A stretch of 60,000 bases of DNA from Strigamia acuminata (GCA_949358305.1 OX442315.1:26440427-26500426), one strand, 5' to 3'; positions 1-12,199 are shown, counted from the stretch's first letter. Program-made: numbers and translations. The notes: generated from the sequence alone by a model not told the origin.

Positions 1-358
1 AAGATAATAATAAAGTAATTGCTCATCTTTGCTGTTAGTAGTTTGTAAGTTAGCCAATAAAATATCAAGTACCTCTAAATCGGGTTCCTATGGTAGAAGA
101 AAAATAAAGGAAAAAAAATACAAAATATAAAAAAAATGTTTAAAAATTATATTTGAAAAGATGTAATTAATTAATCGATTAGATCAGCATGGAATCACAC
201 AAAATAAAGTCAGTCTTGCACACGGTTAAAGAGCAAATTTCGCAGCCAAATGCGTGTCATGGACATAGCGCTTACAACAAATTCACAAGTTCACAGTCAA
301 GTGCCAATTCACGCAGTCTTTCTTTTACATATTCAACGACTAAAGATAAATCCGTTAC
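1..358 (-). other. Intron of AP1G1 (partial), no exon recognised
   Basis: The stretch left of the donor at 358-357 should be AP1G1 intron. A minus-strand open stretch from about 90 to 1 follows an AG and reads NPDLEVLDILLANLQ, but it does not match the next expected adaptin block (VPQLVRILKNLI), so I do not call it an exon. Plus-strand frames here also look non-coding. Confidence 0.4.
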
Positions 359-1378
359 CTTTTTAAAATGTTGGAGTGTGTCCGGACTTGTTTCGCACAT
401 TTCGGTTATTAATATCACACCTGTGATCAATACACCTTTAAAACAATAAAAACAAAAAATTTATTTAATAAAAAAAAAAGCCAAAACAATTTTTAATTAT
501 TTTTTTTACCATGGTTTTTGTCTGTGAGCAATAATCGTGTGGCCGGAATAAAAATTTCTATGAGCTCCGACACTTTTCTGATGATTCTGAAAGCGCACAA
601 CGCTGCCTTCTTCCGTACATACGCATTAGATGATTTAAGAAGTCGTTCAACTTCACCAGCTAAATCTCTGCTCATTTCTGGTGAGCAAATGGCACCTAGT
701 GTGCATAACGCCAGCCCTACAACAAACTGCGTTTGACTGTTTAAATCACTAAAAATAAAATTAAAATTAAAAAAAAAAACACGAATTTAAAAAAAAATTT
801 ACAAAAAGTTAACTTTTTCATACTTTTTTAACGAATTCGTTACTAGTAAATGAACATCCTGTCTTTCATCTAATAGTAGCATGGCACCTAAATATCCTAT
901 TCGCTTGTCAGTGAAACGAGGAGAAGCTATTAGTTTTAAACATTCCAACTGCAATAAACAGAAAGCAATTAGACGCGGTTCTAAGGCCAAAGCTATTTTA
1001 TTTTTATAGGTTACTTGTCCAAAATGGGCAGGGTAGCCTAGCATGTGGATATAAAGTAACTTGGCGACATTTCGACAACGCCAAGTGTTTTCTTCTTCGC
1101 GGAATGTGGTTCGAATGTAAGCACATTCTTTTTGCACGACTGCTCTCTCATCTGCAGCTGTTCGCGCAGCTCGAATCTGTCGAATCAGGTCGCGCAGTCG
1201 GATTGGCGTGGGCGTCTTGACTAAAATTTAAACACATGAAAGAATCGTTCAAAAGAAAATTGTTTTAGAAGATAAAAATGGATTAATTTTTAAATTTAAA
1301 AAAAAAATGATTTTTAAAAAAACTCATCAAAATACCTCGTTCAACTGCATCGTTGATAGCTTGTCTCAGACCGGCCAT
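359..1378 (-). CDS. AP1G1: AP-1 complex subunit gamma (gamma-adaptin), N-terminal part, cut by window edge
   Basis: Large subunit of the AP-1 clathrin adaptor, which sorts cargo at the trans-Golgi network and endosomes. The exons read 1378-1336, 1220-1015, 948-824, 748-510 and 435-359, giving the first 230 residues, all within the alpha-solenoid trunk. Family blocks are clear: [20 protein letters not shown], then [40 protein letters not shown] and [15 protein letters not shown]. Phases agree across all junctions. The ATG at 1378 starts a short arthropod-type leader ([14 protein letters not shown]) spliced to the conserved start. After 359 a GTAACG donor opens an intron whose next exon I cannot find in the window, so roughly 600 or more residues lie to the left. 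The intron at 1014-949 is 66 bases, in frame and stop-free. Read from sequence and family knowledge; the identity is secure. Confidence 0.93.
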
Positions 1379-3420
1379 TTATGATATTATTAAATAATCA
1401 CTGGAAAGAAAATTAATTTTAAATACTGAAAACATCAGATAAAGTAATAAAATCAAACGGCTCCATCATTGCCAAGAAAAGGTGTCGCTAAACGTCACCA
1501 CCCAAATTGTATCGAGATGAAGTTCCGTATTTATGTTTTACTTACAATATTTTTCTGATTCAAGATATGGTATGATTTTTTTAAATACTCGTTACAGTTC
1601 TTTTCTTATAAAGTCATAATTTCTTTACCCACCTTCCAATATGGACGTTATAAATGGAATGAAAACTGATAGACAGTAGTTTTTATCAGAAATCTAGCAT
1701 CACCGCACTTGTTCAGTCCAAAATGGCGACAAGTTTCTCGTTTGCGAGATTACTTATTACGAAAATCTTGAAAACACGATTTTTTTAATTGATTTGTTTT
1801 TAAATTGCATAAATTCGACAAATTCAACAAATATTATTTTAGGATTTTTAAAATTTTCTATCGAAGGTATTCTTGGGTTATATTCGGGATTGTAAACCAT
1901 TTAATTTAACTATTAGTGGCATCTGTCGGTAACTTCTTGATAATTTATTTAAAAGAATTTATTTCTTCTGGTAAAAAAAAAAATCTAATTTGTAAAAGAC
2001 TGGAAGCCCCTACAAGGAAAATTCTATTGTGATTTCAAGGACTTCAGAAGGTGTGAGAAAGTTATAAAAATGTTATGATAATTAAATAAATGTATTTATT
2101 TTAAATAAATTAAATAAATACATAAATACATAAACAAAATTTTATTTTACTTTTAAATATAAAAAAACAAATTGTCTTTAGAAACAAATTTAAAAATATA
2201 AAAATTTAAAAACATAATACTTAAACTTTTAAAGGTAAAAAAAAACTGTACACATCACTTCAATCAATAAAATACATAGTAAAAAATGATGACGAAACAA
2301 ATATAAAAACTTCATCCACAAATTAAATGTAAATAAAAGTAGAATAATCAAATTGCAATACTTAACAATAAACTTAAACCATTGAGCAAATATACTGAAT
2401 TATTTCAATCATTAAATAACACTATAATTGTTCATTACCAATCATTTTCAATAATTATTCACATATTTTCTCGTTCCAGTTTATAAAGTCTGGCAGTATT
2501 ATTAATTTCCTAAATCGCTCATCAGTATACCTCCCGTCAAATAACTTCTAAAGCAATCTTTGTATTGCTTTCTACGATATATTATTGTTAATTCAATATA
2601 CATTACTATTAAACAAATAAATAAATAAATAAATAAATAAATAAACTTTCAATTAGTTTCTCTTGAGTCAATTATTAGAATACTGATATGTTTCATATTT
2701 TTGAATCAACACAAAATAAGCATAAAATTAAATTAAAACAAAAACGACGCATAATTAAGATGTTTAAACTCTCCCATACACAAAGATTGATTTCCAAAAA
2801 TCTCTTTTCCTTTTATCGGTAAATTGCAAAAATAATCAATGCTTTATCAGGAATAGGTTAATTGACACGTAAAATGTAAAAGTTGATCACTAAATGCTGA
2901 TAAGTAGATAACGCACTACTCTATCGTTAAAAGCGAGATTATACAATCGTATGAGAAAATTGTAAACATCAAATTTTTACGGTCAGTTATTATTATTATT
3001 ATTACATAGTGACCTGTGACTGAACACGTTACTAGAATAAAGCTGCGCTTTCCTTACAGGAAACGTTAAAAAATTATTAAAGTTGATTACAAATTTTTTA
3101 AAAAAAATTTACAATCACGGTATGTTAGATGTATTATTTTGAAAAATGTAAAAATTTGATCTCTAACAAAAAAATTCACATGCTAGAAATCCTATGATGA
3201 TTAAATGTAACAATCTGCTAAAATAGCATCTAACTAGGCCTTGAAATTGTAATATACAAGGAATACAAATATTTCATATTCAATTGGGAAGCGGAAATTC
3301 ATCGGAAAACGAAAATTACCATGTCGCAAACCAGAAAAAAAAAAAAACAATCCATCAATGTGGTTTCTTTAAAAAATATGCAGTCCTCACAGCACTGCAT
3401 TTAGTCACGGGGTTCCAGCA
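1379..3420. other. Intergenic: AP1G1 promoter side and LRRCC1 downstream flank
   Basis: No coding exon seen. The right-hand part of this gap is very AT-rich. The AP1G1 5' leader and promoter should sit just above 1378. An AAAT microsatellite lies at about 2613-2644. A plus-strand 21-codon frame starting at 1723 (MATSFSFARLLITKILKTRF) resembles a presequence but has no visible continuation. Confidence 0.5.
2613..2644. repeat. (AAAT)n microsatellite
   Basis: About eight tandem copies of a 4-base AAAT unit in the intergenic region between AP1G1 and LRRCC1. Confidence 0.9.
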
Positions 3421-3426
3421 TTTATT
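3421..3426 (-). terminator. Poly(A) signal of LRRCC1
   Basis: AATAAA on the minus strand about 46 bases after the LRRCC1 stop codon; position and motif fit a short 3' UTR. Confidence 0.6.
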
Positions 3427-3471
3427 CGTGCTCTTCTGTAAGAAAATAAGCGTTAATTTGAAATATTTTGC

Positions 3472-6400
3472 CTACAGACTTTGTCTTAACCTAATGACTA
3501 AATTCTGCTGCATTTCAGAGAGGGCACCGGTCAATTTATGCACTTTTTCATCCATAGCTTTCTTCATAACAGCTGTTTCCTGTAATACTCGACGCACATC
3601 TTCTTCAGCCTTTTCCACCTGAATAAAAATTAAAAAGCATTAACGAATTAATCCCCAGGTTTGATGTATTTACTTTTTGATAAGCTCTAGAAACTTCCTG
3701 ATGCTTCTCGGCCATCAAAGAAGACAACTTTTCGTCATATTTTTTCCGTTGTTCTTCTATTTCTTTATAAAATGTTTCATCCCGTTTGCAAAGTTTCTCC
3801 ATTGCAACTCTCGCGGACTGAATTGCTCGATCCCGTTCGTCTTGTAGTTTATGTTCTTTTGCTTCCCACGATTCTTTCATTTGCCTGACTTGAACTTCTA
3901 ATCGGCTTATCATCTCTGCCTTCTCTTTCCACTTCGTATTCATCGAACTGTAAATAAAACATATACGTTACTGTATCGTATTTGATCGAAATAATCGCAA
4001 ACATTCTTACTTTTGTTCTTTTTTATAATCATTCACTTGCATTTGTTGTTCAGTCAGTTGCTGCTTCAGTTCGTCTTTTCGTTTGGATATGGATTCAACC
4101 GCTTGTTGCAACTCATGATTAATTGCTATTTGCACTGCTAATTGATCTTCAGTAACACGCTGCTCCTCACCAACAGTATCTTTGGCTTTTAAAATTTCTT
4201 TTTTCTTATCTTGAAGATTCTAAAAAATAGATAAACAATAAATAAAAAGCAAGTAATAGCATTCATCTACACACCTCTTTCAGTTTTCTTATCGTTTCAG
4301 CTTGATCATCAAGCAGTTTATTTTTCCCTCGTAAAGCCTCGACTTCTCTCTATTTATATTGAATTAATGAATTAAAAGCAATTCCAATTAATGTTGTATG
4401 TGTACTTCTATTTGCTTTTTCAACATCGTTATCTCCACTTCACACTCTTCAACTTTTCCTTTGCTGCGATCGTGAATGCCTGAACAGATTTTTAACAAAA
4501 TTTCAATTGTCAATTTGTAGTTACTCCGCTTAATTTTACCAAGATGATTCCCGTCATGGTTTCTGGATTTCAAGCTGTCAATAACAGCCTCCTGAGCAAG
4601 AACTTGAGACTCTAATTTACTTTTTTCCTTATTTAATACATCTAGCATCATGTTGCAACGTTGGAAATCGTGGACTTGAGTTTCGAGTGACTTCAACAAC
4701 AAACGATTAGTGATTACACTCGTACCAAATGATAAACTCTGTATCGCTTACCTTAACATTCATTTCAGAATCTAGTTTAGACTTGACTAATTCAGTTATT
4801 TTCGATTTCTGTTCTTTTACCATCTAATCATGTCAAATAATAAACAATAATTAACACAAATATTAGCCTTTGACGACCTCACGAGAAAAAAATATAAATT
4901 TCATTTTTTCAACAGAAAGAAACCGTGACTAACGGATGTTAATTCCATCATGACAGCTGCACTCTCCCTCTCTTTATCATGTGCTGCAACTGTGGATTGC
5001 TTGCGTTTATTCAACTCTTCACTAACGGCAACATATGCTTCTTGCAGTTGCAAATAAACAGCGGTTAACTAATTTTTTTTAAAAAATACTCGACATTAAT
5101 TCCTATTAAAATCAGATATTCAATTAAACTTACCTCTTTATAACGAGTCACTTCAACGTGGATAGCCACCTGAAACTCATCTTCCAATTCAAGATACTTA
5201 CGTTGCAATTGCTCCACTCTAATAAAAATAAAAATAAAATCCATCTATAAATCAAAATTCTCTTGCCAGTAGATTGCTATTTTAATCACCTGTCTTGTTG
5301 TTGATTAAGCTCAATTTCATATCTCGACGTTTCCTTTCCGATTTCTTTGGCCACTGCTTCTTGAATATCTTTTTTCCCTGACGAGAGGCGGCTTTCCATT
5401 TCCTGTCTGCAATTTAAATCAAAACTGCACGTTTTGCGTTTCATTTGTTTTTATTTTCTTATTTACCTATGTTCTTGCTCTCTAGCAGCTAATAAATTCT
5501 GCAACTGATGCACTTGCGCTTTTAAAGCTCTTATTGATGTTTTAAGATGCTCAACCTCCTGAGCAAGAGCTGAGGCTTTCAACTGCGCTTCTTGCGCTAA
5601 ACGAGCTTGCTGAGAATGGTGCTTCATTTTCTCAGCTTCCAGTTTAGTCACTGATGTTTCCATTGCACGTTGAGTGTGCCTCAAATCTTCTTCAACAGCT
5701 TCGGCTTCTTGTAATCGCTGACTGAGCTCTTTGTTTTTATCCTAAAACAAAACAAAACAAAATATTGCAAAAGAAAATATCAAAATATCAAAATCTGCTT
5801 TACTTTGATCATGTCAAAATCAGTTTGAAGTCTCGCCCGCACATCTCGCTCGTGCATGAGTGCTTGCTTTAAGCGATCCGTAACCACAAGAGCAGTTTCC
5901 TGCAGGTTCTGTTCATTGAAAGCTGGAAAATTGATCTAAATGTAAATTCAACTCAGACTGTTACAATTTAAAATAACTTACGATAACCTCTATAATTATG
6001 CAATTGCTGTATTTGCTCCGATAGCTTGTTAGCGGTTTGTTCGGCTCTCCATCTTAACTCACGCTCAACATCCAGCTCTTTCATTAAAGACTAAATTAAT
6101 ATTAAAAACAAATATATCAAATAAATAAAAAATTAAATTGTCGCTAGTAATTTTACTACCTGACTAAATTTACGACATATTAAAATGGTAGTCGGATCTT
6201 CTTCTTTTCGGTTCAAGTGATGAGGACTAATAAGTGCCCTCTGAATAGCTGCTTCTTGTCCTGGATTATCTGACGAATCGTTCGGTTCATGAGGTATAGC
6301 TGATGTCGATCGAAAATTTCTTTTCGACCCTTTACTGTTTTTACGTCGTTGACGAATTGATCGTGGCAATGAAGTTCTACTAATTCGGTAATTTTCTCCA

Positions 6401-7906
6401 CCTTCGGTTAGATCAGTTGTACTGTCGCTTTCGTAAGCAACGTCTGAAAAAAAATTACCTTCGCGCACAAACAATTAAAATTAATAATTGCGCTTGTTTT
6501 TTTCTCACTGCGTAGATTGTTTTACCTCTTCTGTTTACACGCCGCTTCATACGCAAGTTCGGAGTACTTCTTCGAGTAGGTTGTAGATTCTTTTCATCCG
6601 ATGATGAAGAAGAAGACTGAGTACTTTCCGACGTTTTGCTCAACATTGGATGTCTCTGCAGCGGTGGAATATGATCGCATCGTTGAATAGTAGAATAATC
6701 CATGACGGTTGATACTGTAAGCCGTGTTGAAGTTGCCGAAAATCCATCTCGAACAGATTCCAAAGCGGGTGAACTTCGAGAAAGATGCCTGTTACGTTTT
6801 AAGCTCGCCGTTCTCCGGCCTACGCTTGCAGGTCGGAATTCAAGATCGTGTAAATTATGTAAATCCTTTGAAATAAGACAGATCAATTTCATTATTTCAA
6901 TAAATTACACATTATCAAACCTTCGATGCAGCTTCTATATCCTCTTCCTCTATAAGAGGTGAATGATTGCTGGAATTTTGGGCCATGTTTCTCAAACAGT
7001 ATCTGTCTAAACAATCCTCTAATTTCGGAGAAAGAGCATTATTGTTGTTAACTGAATTTGGACCGTCAATTTTTGCATCAGAAGAAGGTACTAGGTAGTC
7101 AAGATACGGATCAATATCTAAGAAAACAAATTAAAAACATAAGCGTCAGAAAAATGTAGTAATTTAACAATCTTTTTTCTACCGTACCTGCAATAGGTCC
7201 TTGCAAGGCTTCTTCACACAGAGGCACTGATCGACCACTACGATCGGAGCCATCTAATACCCGCAACCAAGGAAGGCCATTAAGAATCGTTTGACGGTAC
7301 CCTTCAGGCAGTTTTATTTTGGTTACACAGTGAATTTCTGAGTATTTATGTACAGTGAATTTACCAGGGGTGTCACATAATGGATTCCCACTGTTTTCGT
7401 GCTTCAAAACTAATTCGCAGAGAGTAGTGCAAGCACGAAGGCACTGAATCACGTGAGAAGTTGACTGAATGCAATTTCCGTGTAAAGAAATTTGTTGCAG
7501 TTGATATTTTGGACCGCCAATTTCACGAAAACCATTTAAATCGGTAATTCGATTGTAGGATAAATTAATAGAAACTAAACACCTGCGAATAAACATGTTT
7601 AAATATTGTAAATTAATTTTAAAAAATAAATAAAAATATATACCTGAGGCTTTTCAATCCGTCTACATTTTGTATGAAGTTGTACGATAAATTGAGTGTT
7701 CTCAGCATAAGTAAGCTTTCTAATCCTTCAATTGATGTAATCCTATTAGCAGATAGATCCAAGTGTCGTAAATTATGCAGAGAAGAAAGGTTCTGAATAC
7801 GCCTGATGACATTTCCATGTAAATTAATCGTTCGAACGAGAGGATGAACTTGAATGTCCAAAAGAGTTTGGACGTTAGCATCCAATAAACAAATGGAATG
7901 CTCCAT
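3472..7906 (-). CDS. LRRCC1: Leucine-rich repeat and coiled-coil centrosomal protein 1
   Basis: Centrosomal/centriolar protein of the LRRCC1 (CLERC) family. Exons: 7906-7644, 7582-7188, 7117-6921, 6865-6526, 6443-6160, 6090-5982, 5932-5814, 5741-5467, 5406-5290, 5218-5134, 5068-4934, 4823-4752, 4690-4540, 4479-4406, 4349-4275, 4219-4011, 3947-3674, 3618-3472. They total 3,321 nt (1,106 aa; human about 1,030). Residues about 25-170 are SDS22-like leucine-rich repeats (LRHLDLSANRITSIEGL, LRTLNLSYNFIQ). A Ser/Arg-rich linker follows, then coiled coil from about residue 490 to the end. Diagnostic matches to LRRCC1 include RWRAEQTANKL, REQEHRQEME, LDDQAETIRKLKE and MNTKWKEKAEMISRLE. An acceptor AG lies just 5' of the ATG, so the first exon is probably non-coding. 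The intron at 4539-4480 (60 bases) is stop-free and in frame. The acceptor of the 5932 exon was chosen because the alternative at about 5940 gives an early stop. Confidence 0.92.
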
Positions 7907-8984
7907 CACTTCTGATATAAAAATTTGATCAAATCATTTTTGCGTGAAATCTGAAAGAAACAAACATAACGAATGAAATGTAGTTTCTCCTAATGAAGAC
8001 GTTATATTTGATTTCATGTTAGCACGCAAGGTTATCGGCCTTGTCAAAATCGATCAATCTAATTATCTATGTAAAATATAGATGAACATGCGTTTGCCCA
8101 TTTATTTTTAACATTAATGTGGTTGCAAATAGACGAATATCGTAACTAAATTTTCATGATTTGTATTTTATGGTGCTTTGTGGTGCTAATAATGTGGGTT
8201 GAAAATTATTTCACTAAAAGATGTGGGTTTTTATCTACGACGATTTGAGAGAATCAACTCACCTCGTTAAGCAGCCTCGTTTGATATTTTGAGGTTATTT
8301 TTTAGTTTCTAGTCAATGAAAATTTTCTTTCCACATTGATAGTATTAACATCATCATTTACGACAGCGAGTTATCACTTTTTTATTTTTACATTAAAATT
8401 CTTTACTAATTTCGGTATTTTTAAAATGTTGTTTACATCTAACCATCGCTTACGCCGAGCTTGTCTGGTGTGTGCGTAGAGATTGGGTCATTGGGTGTAG
8501 GAAGCGGAAGAAATGGGCGGATATTTGGTTCCCGTTTAGTGCCGTCAACTACCGGCAATGTGCGCAACTGTCTATTACTCTATTTAATACGACGCTCATA
8601 GAAGTTGTAGTAAAAAAGACCGTAATCTTTTTTTAAGTTATTTGTTGAAACGATCTTTTCTCTCGATTGTACTTCAATTAATTCAAAATTTAGATAACGC
8701 CTGTAATGTTGTTCTAAGTGAGGAAGGGTAAATTGAATTTTCATAAAATACGAAGCGAAACTTTTTTTTTGATTTTGTTGTTATTTTATAGTAGTTGCAC
8801 TTTATTTCGATAACACGCCAATGGCATCATTTTTCGATTGTTTAAAAGAGATTATTACGTAGGAACAAAAAAATTTGAAAACCGGATATAGATGGCATTA
8901 GTCCTATGGAGGTCAATTATTATATCATATAGGGCGCATCAGAGCGGGTATCGATCATTCGTGTTTTTACCTCATCTGAAAAAT
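7907..8984. other. Divergent promoter region between LRRCC1 and the first GSTO gene
   Basis: Head-to-head interval of about 1.08 kb between a minus-strand and a plus-strand gene. It contains an ETS-like GCGGAAG within 8503-8520, in the least AT-rich part of the gap, which may be a core promoter. Its right end, from about 8,860, is the start of the duplicated GSTO unit. No exon was identified, though a non-coding 5' exon of LRRCC1 is expected here. Confidence 0.5.
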
Positions 8985-9913
8985 ATGTCTGTACTAATTT
9001 CTGAAAACGCATTAACGAAAGGTTGCCCTCAACTTTTTTTTTTGCATTTTTTAAAAATAAAATTAATATAATTTTTCAGGTTCTGAATGCCCGATTTTAG
9101 AAAAGGGAAAATTTCGTCTGTATTCAATGCGATTTTGCCCTTATGTTAAGAGAGTTCGTCTGGTTCTTGCTGAAAAAAATGTCCAGTAAGTTTAGATAAT
9201 GATAATTTAGAAAAAATAGTTACGATAATAATGTAAATTTAGATTCGAAACGGTTAATATCAACCTAACTGAAAAACCGGAATGGTTTTTAAAACGCTTT
9301 CCCGAAGGAAAAGTACCCGTGTTGGAACAAAACGACAGACAGATCTTTGAATCGTTAATAATTTCCGATTATCTCGACGAGTATTGTCCGGGCGTAAAGT
9401 TGCATCCGACTGACCCATATCAGAAAGCTGCAGATCAGTACTTACTTTCGAAGTTTTCGAAAGTTGCTGATAACTGGGGCAGAGCAATTCATAAACCCGC
9501 AGAAGCAAAAGAAGCTGTTCAAGAAGTGATTTCAGGTTTGGAAGTTTTTGAGCTTGAATTGGCTAAACGTCGAACGACGTTTTTTGGGGGTAGGTTTGTG
9601 TTACTTTAATTCTGTTTGTAGATACAATACGATTTTGGTGCATTTTATTGTTTGTCAAATAGGAAATCGGCCTCAAATGTTGGATCTAATGATTTGGCCA
9701 TGGTTTGAACTGCTTATGAGTGGAGAACATTTCTTGGGTCAAGGATATGGATTTGACGATGTGCTTCCGAGGAATAAATCCCCTCTTCTTCGTTCTTGGG
9801 TTAAAAGCATGTCGTGTCATCCTCCTGTTAAACAATTGATGAATATTGATATTCAAAATAAGTATGCAGAGTCAATGAAATCTGGCAACCGTAATTACGA
9901 CGCTGGGCTGTAA
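8985..9913 (+). CDS. Glutathione S-transferase omega, copy 1
   Basis: Omega-class GST: a cytosolic thiol transferase/dehydroascorbate reductase that uses an active-site cysteine rather than Tyr or Ser. Exons 8985-9021, 9080-9185, 9243-9589 and 9663-9913 give 246 aa, the usual family size. The N-terminal thioredoxin-like domain has RFCPYVKRVRLVLAEKN with the catalytic Cys at residue 32, the position it has in human GSTO1. The glutathione-binding motif KVPVLEQ and IFESLIISDYLDE follow, then the helical domain with MLDLMIWPWFE. The leader is four residues longer than in copy 2. AATAAA lies at 9941. Nearly identical exons and introns in copy 2 show a recent tandem duplication. Confidence 0.93.
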
Positions 9914-9940
9914 AATTGATTTCTTGTATTTTGATTGCAA

Positions 9941-9946
9941 AATAAA
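9941..9946 (+). terminator. Poly(A) signal of GSTO copy 1
   Basis: AATAAA 28 bases after the stop codon, in a 3' UTR that is conserved in copy 2. Confidence 0.65.
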
Positions 9947-10543
9947 AGTGGCTTTAAAATATTTTGAAAAATTATTTTATTCATCCTCTTCACGCTCACA
10001 TACCAAGCTATATAGCCACAAAGATTGGAATCTAGTTTATTTCCTTTTTAATTTATATTTTTGGGAAAAATTAAAAAGAATTAAATTAAATGCCGATTAA
10101 TACAATTATTTATTTCAGTGGTTCTCAATCTTTTCGGAGCCTTGTAACCAACGGTTTTTCAAAATATTTTTCAACCTCCATGGAAAAAAATAAAAATAAA
10201 CTATATCTAATCTATCAGGCAGTCGGTTAAATGCTAATTTTTCGTTCAAAAATCCCGCAACCGCAGCATTTTGCATTTCGCACTCTCAATAGACACAATT
10301 TCCGTAATCTACCAGTATGCCCTTGACTTCGATATCATGTCAATCGAAAAAAATTGCAAATCAAAATGACGCACTTGTTATACAACTAATTTGAATACCG
10401 GATATAGATATGGCAATTATCTAACGTAAGTAAGTCTATAGTTTTATATAAGCTGCATCATACCTTCTGGGGTTGTCTTCCTGATCACACACGGTGAACA
10501 TCGAGCACTCGTAGTTTCACCTCACCTGAAAACTATTTCCAAG

Positions 10544-11470
10544 ATGTCTGAAAAAGCACTGACGAAAGGTTCCCCTCAAGTTTATCTTGCATTTTTTCAT
10601 AATTAATTAATCAATTAATTAATTAATTTTCCAGGTTCTGCGTGCCCACTATTAGAAAAGGGCAAAATGCGTCTGTATTCAATGCGATTTTGCCCTTATG
10701 TTAAAAGAGTTCGTCTTGTTCTTGCTGAAAAAAATGTCCAGTAAGTTTAGATAATGATAATTTAGAAAAAAAATAGTTACGATAATAGTGTAAATTTAGA
10801 TTCGAAACGGTTAATATCAACCTAACTGAAAAACCGGAATGGTTTTTAAAACGCTTTCCCGAAGGAAAAGTGCCCGTGTTGGAACAAAACGAGAGGCAGA
10901 TCTTTGAATCGTTAATAATTTCCGATTACCTCGACGAGTATTGTCCCGGCGTAAAGTTGCATCCGACTGACCCATATCAGAAAGCTGCAGATCGGTACTT
11001 ACTTTCGAAGTTTTCGAAAGTTGCTGATAACTGGGTCAGAGCAATTTTGAAACCCGCAGAAGCGAGAGAAGCTGTTCAAGAAGTGATTTCAGGTTTGGAA
11101 ATTTTCGAGCTTGAATTGGCTAAACGTCGAACGACGTTTTTTGGTGGTAGGTTTATATTGCTTTAATTCTGTTAATGTAGACACAATACGATTTTGGTGC
11201 ATTTTTTTCTGTCAAATAGGAAATCGGCCTCAAATGTTGGATCTAATGATTTGGCCATGGTTTGAACTGCTTATGAGTGGAGAACATTTCTTGGGTCAAG
11301 GATATGGATTTGACGATGTGCTTCCGAGGAATAAATTCCCTCTTCTTTGTTCTTGGGTTAAAAGCATGTCGTGTCACCCCCCGGTTAATCAATTGATGAA
11401 TATTGATTATCTAAATAAGTTTGCAGAGTCAATGAAAGCTGGCAACCGTAATTACGACGTTGGGCTGTAA
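10544..11470 (+). CDS. Glutathione S-transferase omega, copy 2
   Basis: Second omega GST. Exons 10544-10568, 10635-10740, 10800-11146 and 11220-11470 give 242 aa. The catalytic motif RFCPYVKRV is kept with Cys at residue 28, as are KVPVLEQ and MLDLMIWPWFE. It differs from copy 1 at scattered positions: a shorter leader, NWVRAILKPAEAREA against NWGRAIHKPAEAKEA, and changes near the C-terminus (YLNKFAES against IQNKYAES). The frame is intact, so both copies look functional. AATAAA is at 11498. Confidence 0.93.
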
Positions 11471-11497
11471 AATTGATTTCTTGTATTTTGATGGCAG

Positions 11498-11503
11498 AAT
11501 AAA
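11498..11503 (+). terminator. Poly(A) signal of GSTO copy 2
   Basis: AATAAA 28 bases after the stop codon, matching the signal of copy 1. Confidence 0.65.
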
Positions 11504-11669
11504 AGTGGTTTTAAAATATTTTGAAAAATAATTTTGTTCATCCTCTTCAAGTTCACAGAAGCTATAGCAACAAAGATTGGAAGCTAGTTTATTTCCTTTT
11601 TAATTTATATTTTTGGCGACCCTCCGCTCCGCGCTTTACCGTGTGACAGTTATGCTGTTTATCCCAAAT

Positions 11670-11925
11670 GACTAATTTTTCAATAGATGGCGCGTTCGAT
11701 CATTTAGCAGTAAATTTAACAGGAATGTTACAACTTGAAATTAAAAAAGCAAAATCGTGTTTTATGTCAGATTGCACTTTTATATTATATTTATTTAAGT
11801 AATATTTATTTTAGCTGTATTATGATAATATTAATTGAATTCATGATAAAACTGTATCAAAAGATTATGACGCACGAGTGCACCTGCACAGAGTTCAGAC
11901 CCCATTCGGATTAATTAAAAAACTG
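11670..11925 (+). repeat. Dispersed repeat, copy A (partner at 15,226-15,480)
   Basis: Both ends match the second copy. The left end has CTAATTT, AGATGGCGC and GTAAATTTA in the same order. The right end has ACCTGCAC(A/T)GAGTTCAGAC followed by CATTC(G/A)GATTA. The middle is AT-rich and diverged. No coding potential; probably an old non-autonomous transposon. Confidence 0.6.
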
Positions 11926-12159
11926 AAAATTGATTTCAGAAATTTAGTACATTATTTTTTCACTTTGGCCTTATTGAGCAACAGAGGGCCCCGAACAATA
12001 AATTTAAACATTAGAAATTTGATAACTTTTCAACAAAAGTTGCTCACAATTTGTATAACATGTATAACTTGTATAACATGACGTATATTCACTTTTTATA
12101 AAAACACAGAAATATTATTACTTTGAAATTAAAAATAACTATAAATATAACAATTTACC

Positions 12160-12165
12160 TTTATT
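12160..12165 (-). terminator. Poly(A) signal of HRI kinase gene
   Basis: AATAAA on the minus strand 35 bases after the stop codon. Confidence 0.6.
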
Positions 12166-12199
12166 ACAGGCATTTTATCATATTATAGTACCACGTTCC

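Larger units (their letters stand above)
8860..11617 (+). repeat. Tandem segmental duplication carrying two GSTO genes
   Basis: Two direct copies, about 8,860-10,065 and 10,375-11,617, offset by about 1.55 kb. Similarity covers the 5' flank (shared ACCGGATATAGAT at about 8,881 and 10,396), all exons, introns 2 and 3, the 3' UTR and about 100 bases beyond (shared TTTATTTCCTTTTTAATTTA). Intron 1 has diverged most. The 300 bp between copies is unique AT-rich DNA. Confidence 0.85.

Noticed and set aside
1-90. Minus-strand open stretch after an AG, considered as the next AP1G1 exon
   Set aside because: The translated residues do not match the conserved adaptin segment expected there.
189-449. 86-codon plus-strand frame
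   Set aside because: Antisense shadow of the AP1G1 exon at 435-359 and its intron.
1723-1800. Short plus-strand frame MATSFSFARLLITKILKTRF resembling a mitochondrial presequence
   Set aside because: It stops after 21 codons with no donor and no downstream exon.
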